From positions 248,001-312,000 of the forward strand of contig NZ_BBJJ01000002.1 of NCBI RefSeq assembly GCF_000739815.1: DNA of 64,000 nt, read 5' to 3'. The DNA is from Paraburkholderia mimosarum LMG 23256 = NBRC 106338 (GTDB lineage: Bacteria; Pseudomonadota; Gammaproteobacteria; Burkholderiales; Burkholderiaceae). Of this stretch, positions 29,172 through 38,809 are shown piece by piece. A program made the translations under genes and the position numbers. A model generated the notes under the pieces. It ran no database searches, was not told where the DNA came from, and saw only the letters and a list, made by a program, of their open reading frames with translations. Position 1 is the first letter of the stretch; every line of letters starts with the position of its first letter.

Positions 29172-29293
29172 CGCTCGCTTCCCCCCACAACAACCTCGCC
29201 AGACTATCGCCGTGCCGCGCCGCGCACAACTACGGGGAGATCTGGACTTGCCACAGCGGATTTTGGGGACCCTTCCGTGCAGCAAACTGACGC

Positions 29294-29322
29294 ATTATAG
29301 GCGCGATCCCAAGCCCTCACAA
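29294..29322 (-). promoter_or_regulatory. Promoter of the DUF2244-cox cluster
   Basis: On the minus strand TTGTGA, 17 bases, TATAAT. This is a strong sigma-70 match about 115 bases before the DUF2244 start. Confidence 0.8.
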
Positions 29323-29387
29323 GCAACGCCCAATCGCCACCAAACCCATACAGGACGGGCGTTTCAGCGATTTTTCAGGCATTCCCG

Positions 29388-29430
29388 GGGGGCTTTTATG
29401 GCGCTAATTTCAGGCATAACGAAAGCCCCC
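29388..29430. terminator. Possible terminator hairpin downstream of the methyltransferase gene
   Basis: GGGGGCTTT (29388-29396) and AAAGCCCCC (29422-29430) are perfect inverted arms with a 25-base loop, immediately past the methyltransferase stop. TTTCAGGCAT occurs twice, before and inside the loop (29374 and 29409). There is no good T-tract, so termination is uncertain. Confidence 0.4.
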
Positions 29431-29438
29431 TTACCGCA

Positions 29439-30416
29439 TTACCGATTCCTTGCCGGACCGTGTCCGATGTCTTCGATGCGCACGATGCCATGGCCTTCGG
29501 CGGTCATGCGCGGCACGGCCTTCCACGCATGTCCGTAGATGATCTCGAAGGTCAGCGGGATCGTGCCCGCGTGCGGTCCGTCCGTGCAGCGGCGCGCCTC
29601 GAGCGCGGCGACGAGCGCCCGGTGCAGGCGCCGCGCGCCATGCACGCCGTCACCCTCGCGCTCGAACGGGTAGGCGCCCCAGCGGCGCACGTCGGCGAGC
29701 AGTTTCTCAGGCGTCGTGTAAGTGACGGTGAGCGTTTCCTGGTCCATCACCGGAATCTCGAAACCGTTCTCGACGAGCATGTCGCCGAGATCGTGCATGT
29801 CGACGAAATCGACGATGTGCGCACGCGTCGGCACGCCGTGCGCGGCCTCGACTTCGGCGAAGGCGCCGCGCAGTTGCTTGAGCGTGTCGGGCCCGAACGT
29901 GCTGAACATCAGCAGGCCGCCCACCTTGAGCACGCGCTGCCACTCGCCGAACACGAGGTCGGGGCGCGGATGCCAATGCAACGCGAGATTGGACCAGAGC
30001 AGTTCGAACGCGCCATGGGCGAACGGCAGTTCCGCGAGGTCGGCCTGCGCAAAACGCGGGCCGCGCGAGCCGAGCGCGCGGCCAACCGATGCGGGCAGAA
30101 AGCGGCGCCAGCTCGTATCGGCGGCATCGTTTGCGCGCGCGCGGCGCAGCATGGCGAGCGAGAGATCGGTGCCGAACACGGGCGCTTCGGGAAAGCGCTC
30201 GCGCAAGCCTGGCAGGTCGTCGCCTGGGCCACAGCCGACGTCGAGCACGGCTGCGGGGCTCACCTTGATGTATTCGAGCCGCTCGCGCATGCGCTGCGCG
30301 ATTTCACGCGGAAGGAAGGCAACCTCGTCGAAAGTCGCCGCACGGCGATCGAAGATGCGCCGCAGGTGCCGGGTATCGTAGTCCGGACGGCCAGTTCTTG
30401 CGGGAGACGGGGACAT
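29439..30416 (-). CDS. BioC-like SAM-dependent methyltransferase
   Basis: A 325-residue class I methyltransferase. Motif I is VLDVGCGPGDDLPGL (about residues 57-71), followed by FGTDLSLAMLRRAR and the later LLWSNLALHWHPRPD and GGLLMFSTFGPDTLKQLR. The last two blocks are characteristic of BioC, the malonyl-ACP O-methyltransferase that starts biotin synthesis. No other bio genes lie in the window, so the biotin role is inferred from family resemblance. It is transcribed divergently from comF. Confidence 0.8.
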   Translation of the reverse strand: MSPSPARTGRPDYDTRHLRRIFDRRAATFDEVAFLPREIAQRMRERLEYIKVSPAAVLDVGCGPGDDLPGLRERFPEAPVFGTDLSLAMLRRARANDAADTSWRRFLPASVGRALGSRGPRFAQADLAELPFAHGAFELLWSNLALHWHPRPDLVFGEWQRVLKVGGLLMFSTFGPDTLKQLRGAFAEVEAAHGVPTRAHIVDFVDMHDLGDMLVENGFEIPVMDQETLTVTYTTPEKLLADVRRWGAYPFEREGDGVHGARRLHRALVAALEARRCTDGPHAGTIPLTFEIIYGHAWKAVPRMTAEGHGIVRIEDIGHGPARNR

Positions 30417-30548
30417 GTCGGTCGTATTGGCGAAGTCGGCGAAGTATACTCGCTCACTCCCATCCTTTCAGTTGCACGCCCTTGCCGGGGCCGTCCTTCA
30501 ATGCCGCTGCGCCTTTTTTCACGCGCGTCACGCCATGCATCGCGTGTC

Positions 30549-31367
30549 ATGACACCCGAATCGAACCGCATACGTCTTGCGGGCGCAGTGCGCGCGTGTC
30601 GGGAAGCGCGCGAGCAAGTGGCAATGCGGCTTGCGCCGCGTTTATCGCAGCTGGCCCACTTCGCGTTGCCTAACCTTTGTCCATTATGCGGCAATTTGTC
30701 GCGAACCACGCTCTGCGTGTGCTGCGATGCGGCGTACTGCAACGAGGCGCGCCTGCGCTGCACGGTGTGCGCCATGCCGCTCGCGCACCGGCGCCGCATG
30801 AGGGGGCCAACGATGGGAAGCACTCGCTACCGCTGCGAAGCCTGCATCGAGACGCCGCCAGCGTTCGACGCGACGCTCGCGCTCGCCGATTACCGAGCGC
30901 CGCTCGACCTGCTCGCGCGCGGCCTGAAGTTCCGTGCGCGCCTTGCGCTCGGCGAGGAGTTCGCGCGACGCCTCGCGCTCGCGGCGCAAGACAACCTCGA
31001 CCGGCACACCAGGCCCGATATCGTCGTGCCCGTGCCGCTTTCGCGCGAACGCCTCATCGAGCGCGGCTACAACCAGGCGTGGGAGATCGCGCGGCCGCTC
31101 GCGCGCCGGCTCGGCACGCCGGCGGACGCCACGCTAGTGCGACGCACCCTGCATACGGCGCCGCAATCGAAGCTCGATCGCGAAGCACGCCGCCGCAATG
31201 TCGGGCGCGCGTTCGCGCTCGCGCGGCCCGTCGCCGGCCAGCACGTGGGCGTGGTCGACGACGTGATGACCTCGGGCGCCACGCTCGATGCGCTCGCGCA
31301 CACGCTCAAGGCCGCAGGCGCACGGCGTGTGACCAACTTCGTCGCGCTGCGCACGCCGAAAGACTGA
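30549..31367 (+). CDS. ComF-family phosphoribosyltransferase-like protein
   Basis: A 272-residue protein with an N-terminal zinc-finger-like region (CPLCGN, CVCC, CTVC) and a C-terminal type I phosphoribosyltransferase domain. The nucleotide-binding signature is VGVVDDVMTSGATLDALA (about residues 233-250), and ERGYNQAWEIARPLARRL precedes it, as in ComF/GntX proteins. Family members take part in DNA uptake in competent bacteria, but the role here is unproven. I used the ATG at 30549; 30501 in the same frame is possible. Confidence 0.88.
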   Translation: MTPESNRIRLAGAVRACREAREQVAMRLAPRLSQLAHFALPNLCPLCGNLSRTTLCVCCDAAYCNEARLRCTVCAMPLAHRRRMRGPTMGSTRYRCEACIETPPAFDATLALADYRAPLDLLARGLKFRARLALGEEFARRLALAAQDNLDRHTRPDIVVPVPLSRERLIERGYNQAWEIARPLARRLGTPADATLVRRTLHTAPQSKLDREARRRNVGRAFALARPVAGQHVGVVDDVMTSGATLDALAHTLKAAGARRVTNFVALRTPKD

Positions 31368-31412
31368 CCGGCACCATCCCTATCCAGGACATATAGAAAG
31401 AGTTTCATCGTC

Positions 31413-31883
31413 ATGTTCAACGTCGTTCTCGTCGAGCCCGAAATTCCGCCGAACACCGGCAACGTCATCCGCCTGTGCGCGAACACGGGGGCGCGGCTGC
31501 ATCTGATCGAGCCGCTCGGCTTTCCCCTCGACGACACGAAAATGCGCCGCGCGGGCCTCGACTATCACGAGTACGCGCAGATGCACGTGCACGGCAACTG
31601 GGATGCGTTCATCGCGAAGGAAGCGCCCGATCCGTCGCGCATGTTCGCGTTCACGACGCGCGGCTCGGGGCGCTTTCACGCACACGCCTTCCAGCCCGGC
31701 GACTGGTTCGTTTTCGGTGCAGAAACACGCGGCCTGCCCGACGCGGTGCTCGATCGCTTCGAGACGCAACAGCGCGTGCGCCTGCCGATGCGGCCCGGCA
31801 ACCGCAGCCTGAATCTCTCGAATACGGTGGCGGTCGTGGTATTCGAAGCGTGGCGCCAGGCGGGGTTCGAAGGCGGCGAATGA
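31413..31883 (+). CDS. trmL: tRNA (cytidine(34)-2'-O)-methyltransferase
   Basis: A 156-residue SPOUT-class methyltransferase that 2'-O-methylates the wobble base of tRNA-Leu. It shows VLVEPEIPPNTGNVIRLCAN at the start, FGAETRGLP around residues 100-108 and RLPMRPGNRSLNLSNTVAVV, which forms the trefoil knot binding S-adenosylmethionine. The length matches TrmL. It follows comF by 45 bases and is convergent with the macro-domain gene. Confidence 0.95.
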   Translation: MFNVVLVEPEIPPNTGNVIRLCANTGARLHLIEPLGFPLDDTKMRRAGLDYHEYAQMHVHGNWDAFIAKEAPDPSRMFAFTTRGSGRFHAHAFQPGDWFVFGAETRGLPDAVLDRFETQQRVRLPMRPGNRSLNLSNTVAVVVFEAWRQAGFEGGE

Positions 31884-31897
31884 CCCCGCGTGGGGCG

Positions 31898-32425
31898 CTA
31901 CGCCTTGCTGGCCAGCTCGCGCTCGTAGCGCGTCAGCATCGACTGGTCGAAGCACGCGAAGATCACTTGCGCGAGCGCAGGCGACTTCGGCAGCTCGTCC
32001 ATCACGGTCGCGACAGCGATGGTCACGGCGTCGTCGGCGGGAAAACGGTAGATGCCGCAACTGATCGCCGGAAACGCGATACTCGTGACACCTGCCTCGC
32101 GAGCGCGTTCGAGCGAGCGCCGGTAACACGAAGCGAGCAGACGCGCCTCGTCATTGCCGCCGCCGTACCAGACGGGGCCCACAGTGTGGATCACGTGTTT
32201 CGCGGGAAGGCGATAGCCGCCGGTGATTTTGGCGTCGCCGGTCGGGCAGCCGTCGAGGGTCTCGCACTCGCGCAGGAGGTCCGGCCCGGCAGCGCGGTGG
32301 ATCGCGCCATCGACACCGCCCCCGCCGAGCAGTGAGGAATTCGCGGCGTTGACGATCGCATCGACGGCCAGCGTGGTGATGTCCACGGCTTGCGCCTCGA
32401 TGCGGCAGCTTCCGATGATCAGCAT
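31898..32425 (-). CDS. Macro-domain protein (O-acetyl-ADP-ribose deacetylase type)
   Basis: A 175-residue single macro domain related to YmdB, which removes acetyl from O-acetyl-ADP-ribose. Key segments are [21 protein letters not shown] (ADP-ribose binding, catalytic Asn and Asp, residues about 21-41), [11 protein letters not shown] and [21 protein letters not shown] lies upstream of the ATG at 32425. It is downstream of gpsA on the same strand, but the 96-base gap leaves operon membership open. Confidence 0.92.
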   Translation of the reverse strand: MLIIGSCRIEAQAVDITTLAVDAIVNAANSSLLGGGGVDGAIHRAAGPDLLRECETLDGCPTGDAKITGGYRLPAKHVIHTVGPVWYGGGNDEARLLASCYRRSLERAREAGVTSIAFPAISCGIYRFPADDAVTIAVATVMDELPKSPALAQVIFACFDQSMLTRYERELASKA

Positions 32426-32521
32426 ACGGTCCTCCTTTGCCTCGGCACTTGCTCCGGCCCCACGCAGGGCTTGCGTGCCCCACACAGGGCGCAGCAGGAT
32501 CGCCCGACGCGCAAACGCGCC

Positions 32522-33520
32522 CTATTCGGCCTTCGCGTCGCGTCTGAGCAGCGCGCTCACGGCGTCGCGCGGCGCGACACCGTCGAAAAGCACGGCGCAT
32601 ACCGCCTGGGTGATCGGCATGTCGATGCCATGATCGCGCGCCAGCGCGAGCACCGCCTGCGCACAGCGCACGCCTTCGGCCACATGGCCGAGCGCGCCGA
32701 GGATGTCGTCGAGCGTGCGCCCGCTCGCGAGCTGCTTGCCCACGGTGCGGTTGCGCGAGAGGTCGCCCGTCGCGGTAAGGATCAGGTCGCCGAGGCCGGT
32801 CAGGCCCGTGAAGGTTTCCGCGCGCCCGCCGAGCGTGACGCCAAGGCGCGTCATCTCCGCGAGGCCGCGCGTGATGAGCGCGGCGCGCGCATTCAAACCG
32901 AGGCCCAAACCGTCCGAGATGCCGGTCGCGATCGCAAGCACGTTCTTGACCGCGCCGCCCACCTCCACGCCCACGACGTCGTCGCCCGTGTAGATGCGCA
33001 TGGCGCGGTGGTGGAACGCGGCGAGCGTGCGTTCGCGGCACACCGCCGAGGCGCTCGCCACCGTCAGCGCGACGGGCAGGCCCTCGCTCACTTCGCGCGC
33101 GAAGCTCGGCCCCGACAGCACACCGTTGCTCGCGTGGCCCGGCAGCTCAGCCGCCACGACCTGGTGGGGCATCAACTGCGTTTCGGCTTCGAAGCCCTTG
33201 CAGAGCCAGATGAAGTGCGCGGGCACGCGGCCCATGTCGCGCAGCGTGCAAAGCATGCCGCGCAGGCCCGCAACGGGCGTGGCGAGCACGACGAGATCCG
33301 CCTCGCCCGACGCATGGTCGAGCGCGGCGGCGAGATCCGTTTCGTAGTGGAGTGTCGTGGGCAGCGCAATGCCCGCGAGATAGCGGGCGTTTTCATGCGT
33401 CTTGCGCAAGGTGTCGACGAGCGCGCCATCGCGCGCCCACAACACCGTGTCATGCGCCTGGGCGAGATGCCCTGCCAGCGCGGTGCCCCACGCTCCGGCG
33501 CCGAGAACGGCGATGTTCAT
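32522..33520 (-). CDS. gpsA: Glycerol-3-phosphate dehydrogenase [NAD(P)+]
   Basis: It reduces dihydroxyacetone phosphate to sn-glycerol-3-phosphate for phospholipid synthesis. The 332-residue protein starts with the dinucleotide-binding [20 protein letters not shown], contains [15 protein letters not shown] and the catalytic Lys region [19 protein letters not shown], and ends at usual length. It is 43 bases downstream of secB, the same order as in many proteobacteria. An ATG five codons upstream is possible, but MNIAVLG is the usual start. Confidence 0.96.
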   Translation of the reverse strand: MNIAVLGAGAWGTALAGHLAQAHDTVLWARDGALVDTLRKTHENARYLAGIALPTTLHYETDLAAALDHASGEADLVVLATPVAGLRGMLCTLRDMGRVPAHFIWLCKGFEAETQLMPHQVVAAELPGHASNGVLSGPSFAREVSEGLPVALTVASASAVCRERTLAAFHHRAMRIYTGDDVVGVEVGGAVKNVLAIATGISDGLGLGLNARAALITRGLAEMTRLGVTLGGRAETFTGLTGLGDLILTATGDLSRNRTVGKQLASGRTLDDILGALGHVAEGVRCAQAVLALARDHGIDMPITQAVCAVLFDGVAPRDAVSALLRRDAKAE

Positions 33521-33563
33521 TCCGATACTCCGCACCGGTAGTTCGTGGAGACGATCGACGCAA

Positions 33564-34028
33564 TCAGTGCGTCGCGCTGCTTGCGCCGTCCTGCTGGGCG
33601 AGCTGCTGCAGGCGTTGCTCGTAGAGCGCCTGGAAGTTGATCTCGGCCAGGTGGATCGGCGGGAAGCCTGCGCGCGTGATCGCGTCGGCGATGTTCGAGC
33701 GCAGGTACGGGAACAGGATGGTCGGGCAGGCGATGCCGACGAGCGGGTCCACCTGCTCGGCCGGAATGTTGCGGATATCGAAAATGCCGGCCTGCTTGGC
33801 TTCGATCAGGAACGCAACCTTGTCCTTGACCTTGGCCGTGACGGTGCCGGTGACGAGGATTTCGAACACCGACTCGGCCAGGCGCTCGGCCTTGACGTCG
33901 ACTTCCACTTCCACCGAGGGCATGTCCTGCTCAAGGAAGATGGCCGGCGAATTCGGCTGTTCGAGCGACATGTCCTTGAGGTAGATGCGCTGGATGTTGA
34001 AGAACGGCTGGTTGTTCTCGTCAGACAT
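33564..34028 (-). CDS. secB: Protein-export chaperone SecB
   Basis: A cytosolic tetrameric chaperone that keeps preproteins unfolded and passes them to SecA. The 154-residue sequence has [19 protein letters not shown], the SecA-contacting acidic region, and [32 protein letters not shown] near the C-terminus, all typical. It sits between grxC and gpsA on the minus strand, the common grxC-secB-gpsA order. Confidence 0.97.
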   Translation of the reverse strand: MSDENNQPFFNIQRIYLKDMSLEQPNSPAIFLEQDMPSVEVEVDVKAERLAESVFEILVTGTVTAKVKDKVAFLIEAKQAGIFDIRNIPAEQVDPLVGIACPTILFPYLRSNIADAITRAGFPPIHLAEINFQALYEQRLQQLAQQDGASSATH

Positions 34029-34197
34029 GGTGTATGGCTTCCCTGATTGAATGGATCACGGCCGCATTATCGTGACATCTCGAAGTCCCGAAAAGGCGCC
34101 GCGCTACGGCAATGAACGGCAACAGGCCCGCGCAAGCCTTGCGGGCTCGCGCGGGCCGCAATCCTGCGGCGCTAGGTCGCTACGTCGTCAGGCTGGG

Positions 34198-34458
34198 TCA
34201 GGCGGCTTCGAGCAGCGGCATCAAGCCGCCCGCCCGGTCGAGCGCGGAGAGGTCATCGTAACCGCCCACGTGCGTCTCGCCGATGAAAACCTGCGGCACG
34301 GTGCGCCGGCCGGTGCGCGTCATCATCTCGTCGCGCCGCGCCGGATCCCGGTCGATCAGCACCTTTTCGATGTGCTCGACGCCGCGCGACTTTAAAAGAC
34401 GTTCGGCCATCTGGCAATACGGGCACACCTGGGTGCTGTACATGACGACTTTGCTCAC
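34198..34458 (-). CDS. grxC: Glutaredoxin 3
   Basis: An 86-residue thiol oxidoreductase that uses glutathione. The active site CPYC is at residues 12-15 in YSTQVCPYCQMAERLL, followed by the cis-Pro region RRTVPQVFIG and GGYDDLSALDRAGGL. It starts with GTG at 34458, overlapping the rhodanese stop as GTGA, so the two are translationally coupled. Confidence 0.96.
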   Translation of the reverse strand: MSKVVMYSTQVCPYCQMAERLLKSRGVEHIEKVLIDRDPARRDEMMTRTGRRTVPQVFIGETHVGGYDDLSALDRAGGLMPLLEAA

Positions 34459-34880
34459 TTCAAACCTCCTTGTTTCACGACCGGCATCCCGGCCTGCTGC
34501 CAGGCGTTGACGCCGCCGTCCAGCACGTGGACCTCGGCAAAACCGGCGTCCTTCACGAGGCGCATGGCCTTGTGCGACTGCTGGCCCGTCTGGCAGACCA
34601 GCAACACCGGGTTGCTCTTGTTCTTCACGAACTGGCCGATCTTCGCCTCGAGCTCGCCGAATTCGATCTGGCGCGCCGAAGGCAGATGGCCCTTCGCGAA
34701 TTCACCCGCGGGGCGCAGGTCGATCACCACCGCGTTGCGGCGGTTGATGAGCTGCGTCGCCTCGGCGGTGGAAACACCGCCGCGCCCGCCGCGCTTGAGC
34801 GACGGCCACAGGAGCAACCCTCCCGAGATGAGGACGATCGCGATGAGTACAAGGTTGATGTAATTGGTGAAGAACGTCAC
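34455..34880 (-). CDS. Membrane-anchored rhodanese-like protein
   Basis: A 141-residue protein with an N-terminal helix (YINLVLIAIVLISGGLLLWP) and a rhodanese domain whose presumed catalytic Cys is in PVLLVCQTGQQSHKAMRLV. VVIDLRPAGEFAKGHLPSAR is the other conserved block. It resembles E. coli YibN, which lies next to grxC and secB in the same order. I chose a GTG start at 34880 (VTFFTNYINL); an ATG at 34937 would add a non-conserved N-terminus. The sulfur donor or acceptor is unknown. Confidence 0.87.
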   Translation of the reverse strand: MTFFTNYINLVLIAIVLISGGLLLWPSLKRGGRGGVSTAEATQLINRRNAVVIDLRPAGEFAKGHLPSARQIEFGELEAKIGQFVKNKSNPVLLVCQTGQQSHKAMRLVKDAGFAEVHVLDGGVNAWQQAGMPVVKQGGLK

Positions 34881-35059
34881 GGAGAGTCCGCCGGAAAAAG
34901 GAAAGTCGGAGAAATCGGATTCGGGCAATCCGCTCATTATAAAATAAGCGTTTTGTCGCAGGGTGACCGCCCCCCAGCCCGGGCGCGCCGCCCGCGGGAC
35001 CGGGCCGCCGCGGCTGTGTCCCCGATTAACTGCTTCCCTTACTATCGACCGGCATCTTC

Positions 35060-35806
35060 ATGTACAAACTCGTACTCATCCGCCACGGCGAATCGACGTG
35101 GAACAAGGAAAACCGCTTCACCGGCTGGGTGGACGTCGACCTCACCGAGCAGGGCAACCGCGAAGCCCAGCAGGCGGGCCAGCTGCTCAAGGAGTCCGGC
35201 TACACGTTCGACATCGCCTACACCTCCGTGCTCAAGCGCGCGATCCGCACGCTCTGGCACGTGCAGGACCAGATGGACCTGATGTACCTGCCCGTGGTCC
35301 ACTCGTGGCGCCTGAACGAGCGTCATTACGGCGCGCTTTCGGGCCTGAACAAGGCCGAAACGGCGGCGAAGTTCGGCGACGATCAGGTGCTCGTCTGGCG
35401 CCGCAGCTACGACACGCCGCCGCCCGCGCTCGAACCGACCGACTCGCGCACGTCGTACGACGACCCGCGCTACGCCCGTGTGCCACGCGAGGAACTGCCG
35501 CTCACCGAATGCCTGAAGGACACGGTGGCGCGCGTGCTGCCCGTCTGGAACGAGTCGATCGCGCCCGCCATCAAGTCGGGCAAGAAGGTGGTGATCGCCG
35601 CGCACGGCAACTCGATCCGCGCGCTCGTGAAGTACCTCGACAACATCTCCGATGACGACATCGTCGGCCTGAACATCCCGAACGGCGTGCCGCTCGTGTA
35701 TGAGCTCGACGAGAGCCTCAAGCCCATCAAGCACTACTACCTGGGCGACGCCGAAGCCATCGCGAAGGCGCAGGCCGCCGTGGCCAACCAGGGCAAGAAG
35801 GCCTGA
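35060..35806 (+). CDS. gpmA: 2,3-bisphosphoglycerate-dependent phosphoglycerate mutase
   Basis: A 248-residue glycolytic enzyme interconverting 3- and 2-phosphoglycerate. The phospho-His lies in [20 protein letters not shown] (His10), and the second catalytic His is in [37 protein letters not shown] and RRSYDTPPP identify the dPGM family. It is transcribed divergently from the rhodanese-grxC-secB-gpsA block. Confidence 0.97.
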   Translation: MYKLVLIRHGESTWNKENRFTGWVDVDLTEQGNREAQQAGQLLKESGYTFDIAYTSVLKRAIRTLWHVQDQMDLMYLPVVHSWRLNERHYGALSGLNKAETAAKFGDDQVLVWRRSYDTPPPALEPTDSRTSYDDPRYARVPREELPLTECLKDTVARVLPVWNESIAPAIKSGKKVVIAAHGNSIRALVKYLDNISDDDIVGLNIPNGVPLVYELDESLKPIKHYYLGDAEAIAKAQAAVANQGKKA

Positions 35807-36194
35807 CGATTTTCCGCCCGTGCCTTATCGGCCATTCGGGCAGCTGCCGCGCGCGGCGGTTGCCCGGGGGCCATGCGCACCGGCCCGAGCCGCCCTGCCG
35901 CTGCCTTCCGCCGGGGATCAGCGGCCGTTGCAGCACAACTGGTTGCACACTCCCCTTTTCATTTCCCGCCGTTTCACGCCGCAACTGGCAGAACTGCCAG
36001 CTTCCTGCCAGCGCCGCGCCAGGCCTCGCTTTGCGACGCACGTCTTGCGAACCGCTGTGCCGCCGCTGTCTTACCCCGTTCTTACACACCCTATGCACAG
36101 CCTCGGCAGGTGTGCAGTTATACTTGTCCGTCGCTTTTCCATTAGACGCTGCCACGCGCCTTCCGACGCGCCTCGACCGCACGCAACATTCTCT
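35807..36194. other. Intergenic region between gpmA and ctpA
   Basis: About 390 bases with no convincing gene. TTATACTT near 36118-36125 could be a -10 for ctpA, but I see no matching -35. A run of short direct CTGCCAGC-like motifs near 35990-36012 is the only visible repetition. Confidence 0.35.
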
Positions 36195-37766
36195 ATGCGA
36201 AAAAACCTGAAAAACATCGGCCTGATTGCCGCTGGCCTTGCGACCGGCGTATTTGCCACCCTGCAGATTTCCGCCTCCGCGCAGCAAACCCAGCAGACGG
36301 TCGTAGAACCGCTGCCGCTCGATCAGCTGCGGCTCTTCGCCGAAGTGTTCGGTCAGATCAAGCATGAGTACGTCACGCCGGTCGACGACAAGAAGCTTCT
36401 CACCGCCGCCATCAAGGGCATGGTGTCGAGCCTCGACCCGCACTCGTCGTATCTCGACAAGACCGATTATCAGGAGCTCCAGGAGCAGACCAAGGGTCGC
36501 TTCGCGGGCCTCGGCATCGAGATCTCGTCGGAAGACGGCCTGATCAAGGTCATCTCCCCCATCGAAGACACGCCCGCGTACCGCGCCGGCATCCGTCCGG
36601 GCGATCTCATCACGCGCATCAACGACAAGCCCGTGCGCGGCATGACGCTCGACCAGGCCGTCAAGCAGATGCGCGGCGAGCCGGGCACCAAGGTCACGCT
36701 CACGATCTTCCGCAAGACCGACGACCGTACCTTCCCGCTCACGATCACCCGCGCCATCATCAAGGTGCAGAGCGTGAAGGCGAAGATCCTGCAGCCGGGC
36801 TACGCGTACATCCGCATCACGAGCTTCCAGGAGCGCACGGTCCCCGACCTCGCCGCAAAGCTGCAGGACATCGCGCGCCAGGAACCGAACCTGAAGGGCA
36901 TCATCCTCGACCTGCGCAACAACGGCGGCGGTCTGCTGCAAAGCGCCGTGGGCGTGGCGGGCGCGTTCCTGCCGCCGGACTCGGTCGTCGTTTCGACCAA
37001 CGGCCAGATCCCGGACTCGAAGCAGGTCTACCGCGACACCTACGACAACTACCGCCTGCCCTCGTTCGACGGCGACCCGCTCAAGGGTGAAGCGGCCCAG
37101 TTCAAGACCGTGCCGATGATCGTGCTCACCAACGCCTATTCGGCGTCGGCCTCGGAAATCGTGGCGGGCGCGCTGCAGGACCAGAAGCGCGCGCTCATCG
37201 TCGGCAAGACGACGTTCGGCAAGGGCTCCGTGCAAACGGTGCGCCCGATGACGGCCGATACCGCGCTGCGTCTGACCACGGCGTACTACTACACGCCGAG
37301 CGGCCGCTCGATCCAGAACAAGGGCATCCGTCCTGACATCGCAGTCGACCAGTACTCCGACGGCGACCCGGACGACGCACTCGTCACGCGCGAAGTGGAC
37401 TACCAGAACCACCTCGCCAACACGCAGGACCCGGACGAGAAAAAGGAGCAGGAAGTGCGCGAGCAGGAGCGCATGGACATGCTGCGCCAGCTCGAAGAGC
37501 AGAACGACAAGAAGACGCCGGAACAGCGCCAGAAGGATCGCGAGCGCAAGCCCGTCGAGTTCGGCTCCACCGACGACTTCCTGCTCCAGCAGGCGCTGAA
37601 CAAGCTCCAGGGCAAGCCGGTGAGCGAATCGAAGTCGCCGATGGAACGCCGCCTCGCGCAGCAGAAGCCGCCCACCTCGGCTTCGGCGCCGATCGCCGTG
37701 AAGCCCGGCGCGCTCATCATGGTCCCGGGCTCGGCCCCTGCGCCGGCCTCGGCTCCGGCGAAGTAA
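36195..37766 (+). CDS. C-terminal processing peptidase (S41 family)
   Basis: A 523-residue periplasmic serine protease of the CtpA/Prc family. It has a signal peptide (residues 1 to about 32), a PDZ domain (GRFAGLGIEISSEDG through PGTKVTLTIFR) and the S41 core. The catalytic Ser is in LTNAYSASASEIVAGAL and the Lys lies 25 or so residues later in VGKTTFGKGSVQT. After the core comes a charged helical stretch (DEKKEQEVREQERMDMLRQL) and an Ala/Pro-rich tail. The ATG at 36195 is the first that precedes the signal peptide. It is followed by moeB. Confidence 0.93.
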   Translation: MRKNLKNIGLIAAGLATGVFATLQISASAQQTQQTVVEPLPLDQLRLFAEVFGQIKHEYVTPVDDKKLLTAAIKGMVSSLDPHSSYLDKTDYQELQEQTKGRFAGLGIEISSEDGLIKVISPIEDTPAYRAGIRPGDLITRINDKPVRGMTLDQAVKQMRGEPGTKVTLTIFRKTDDRTFPLTITRAIIKVQSVKAKILQPGYAYIRITSFQERTVPDLAAKLQDIARQEPNLKGIILDLRNNGGGLLQSAVGVAGAFLPPDSVVVSTNGQIPDSKQVYRDTYDNYRLPSFDGDPLKGEAAQFKTVPMIVLTNAYSASASEIVAGALQDQKRALIVGKTTFGKGSVQTVRPMTADTALRLTTAYYYTPSGRSIQNKGIRPDIAVDQYSDGDPDDALVTREVDYQNHLANTQDPDEKKEQEVREQERMDMLRQLEEQNDKKTPEQRQKDRERKPVEFGSTDDFLLQQALNKLQGKPVSESKSPMERRLAQQKPPTSASAPIAVKPGALIMVPGSAPAPASAPAK

Positions 37767-37961
37767 CAGGCTGCACCTGCGTTGTACCTGCCTCGCGGCC
37801 CGCGCCTCTCGTGCGCGGGCCGCGGGCCCCCTCCTCCAGCCGCTGGCGTCGTTACAATAGGCGACACCGTATTTCCCCGGCGCGCGTTTCTCCACTAAGA
37901 GCCATCGGGGCTCTCCAGGTCCATCGCAGCGCCATCGAACCCGCGCACCCGAGCGCCCGCG

Positions 37962-38723
37962 ATGAACGACGACCAACTCCTCCGCTATTCCCGCCATATC
38001 CTCGTCGACGAGATCGGCATCGAGGCGCAGCAGCGCTTTCTCGACGCGCATGCGATCGTCGTCGGCGCAGGCGGCCTGGGGTCGCCTGCCGCGATGTATC
38101 TCGCGGCCTCGGGCGTGGGCGCGCTCACGCTGGTCGACAACGACACCGTCGACCTCACCAACCTGCAGCGGCAGATCATGCACGAGACGGCATCGGTCGG
38201 CCGCGCGAAGGTCGAGTCGGGCCGCGACGCCATCGCGCGCCTGAATCCGGAGGTGAAGGTGAACGCGCTGCAAACGCGCATCGACAACGCCTGGCTCGAC
38301 ACCCACGTGCCGGGCGCGACCGTCGTGCTCGACTGCACCGACAACTTCGCCACGCGCCACGCCATCAACCGCGCGTGCGTGAAGCACGGCGTGCCGCTCG
38401 TGTCGGGCGCGGCGCTGCGCTTCGACGGGCAGATCAGCACGTTCGACTTCCGCGACGACGCGTCGCCCTGCTATGCCTGCGTGTTTCCCGAGGATCAGCC
38501 GTTCGAGGAAGTGGCGTGTTCGACCATGGGCGTCTTCGCGCCCACTGTCGGCATCATCGGTGCGATGCAGGCCGCTGAGGCACTGCGTGTGATCGGCGGC
38601 ATCGGCTCGCCGCTCGTCGGGCGGCTCATGATGCTCGACGCGTTGCGCATGGAGTGGAACACGATGCGCGTGGCACGGCAGCCGGATTGTCCGGTGTGCG
38701 GCGAGCGGCGGGCGCACGCTTGA
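37962..38723 (+). CDS. moeB: HesA/MoeB/ThiF-family adenylyltransferase
   Basis: A 253-residue E1-like enzyme that adenylates the C-terminal Gly-Gly of a sulfur-carrier protein (MoaD or ThiS). It has HILVDEIGIEAQQRFLDA, the nucleotide-binding VVGAGGLGSPAAMYLAASGVG, DLTNLQRQIMH and two zinc CxxC pairs (CYAC and CPVC). MoeB and ThiF cannot be separated by sequence alone, and no moa or thi gene is adjacent, so the symbol is provisional. A strong hairpin terminator follows. Confidence 0.88.
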   Translation: MNDDQLLRYSRHILVDEIGIEAQQRFLDAHAIVVGAGGLGSPAAMYLAASGVGALTLVDNDTVDLTNLQRQIMHETASVGRAKVESGRDAIARLNPEVKVNALQTRIDNAWLDTHVPGATVVLDCTDNFATRHAINRACVKHGVPLVSGAALRFDGQISTFDFRDDASPCYACVFPEDQPFEEVACSTMGVFAPTVGIIGAMQAAEALRVIGGIGSPLVGRLMMLDALRMEWNTMRVARQPDCPVCGERRAHA

Positions 38724-38744
38724 GTTTTGTTGGAACCATCCTGC

Positions 38745-38775
38745 AAAAAGCCCCGGACACGCCGGGGCTTTTTTT
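38745..38775. terminator. Bidirectional terminator between moeB and ptsI
   Basis: AAAAAGCCCCGG and CCGGGGCTTTTTTT form a 12-bp stem with a 5-base loop. T-tracts occur on both strands, so it can end both convergent genes. Confidence 0.92.
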
Positions 38776-38809
38776 CATCGATGCCGCCCGTGCTTGCGGG
38801 GGGCGGGTC

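Noticed and set aside
34125..34157. Hairpin after grxC as an intrinsic terminator
   Set aside because: The 9-bp arms are perfect, but the downstream sequence lacks a T-run; the function is unclear.
37795..37823. 11-bp GC-rich hairpin after ctpA as a terminator
   Set aside because: No T-tract follows on either strand, so it is only a stable hairpin in GC-rich DNA.
35727..38717. A 996-codon open frame on the minus strand across gpmA, ctpA and moeB
   Set aside because: It is antisense to three well-supported genes, is rich in Arg, His, Ala and Val as GC-rich shadows are, and shows no family motif.
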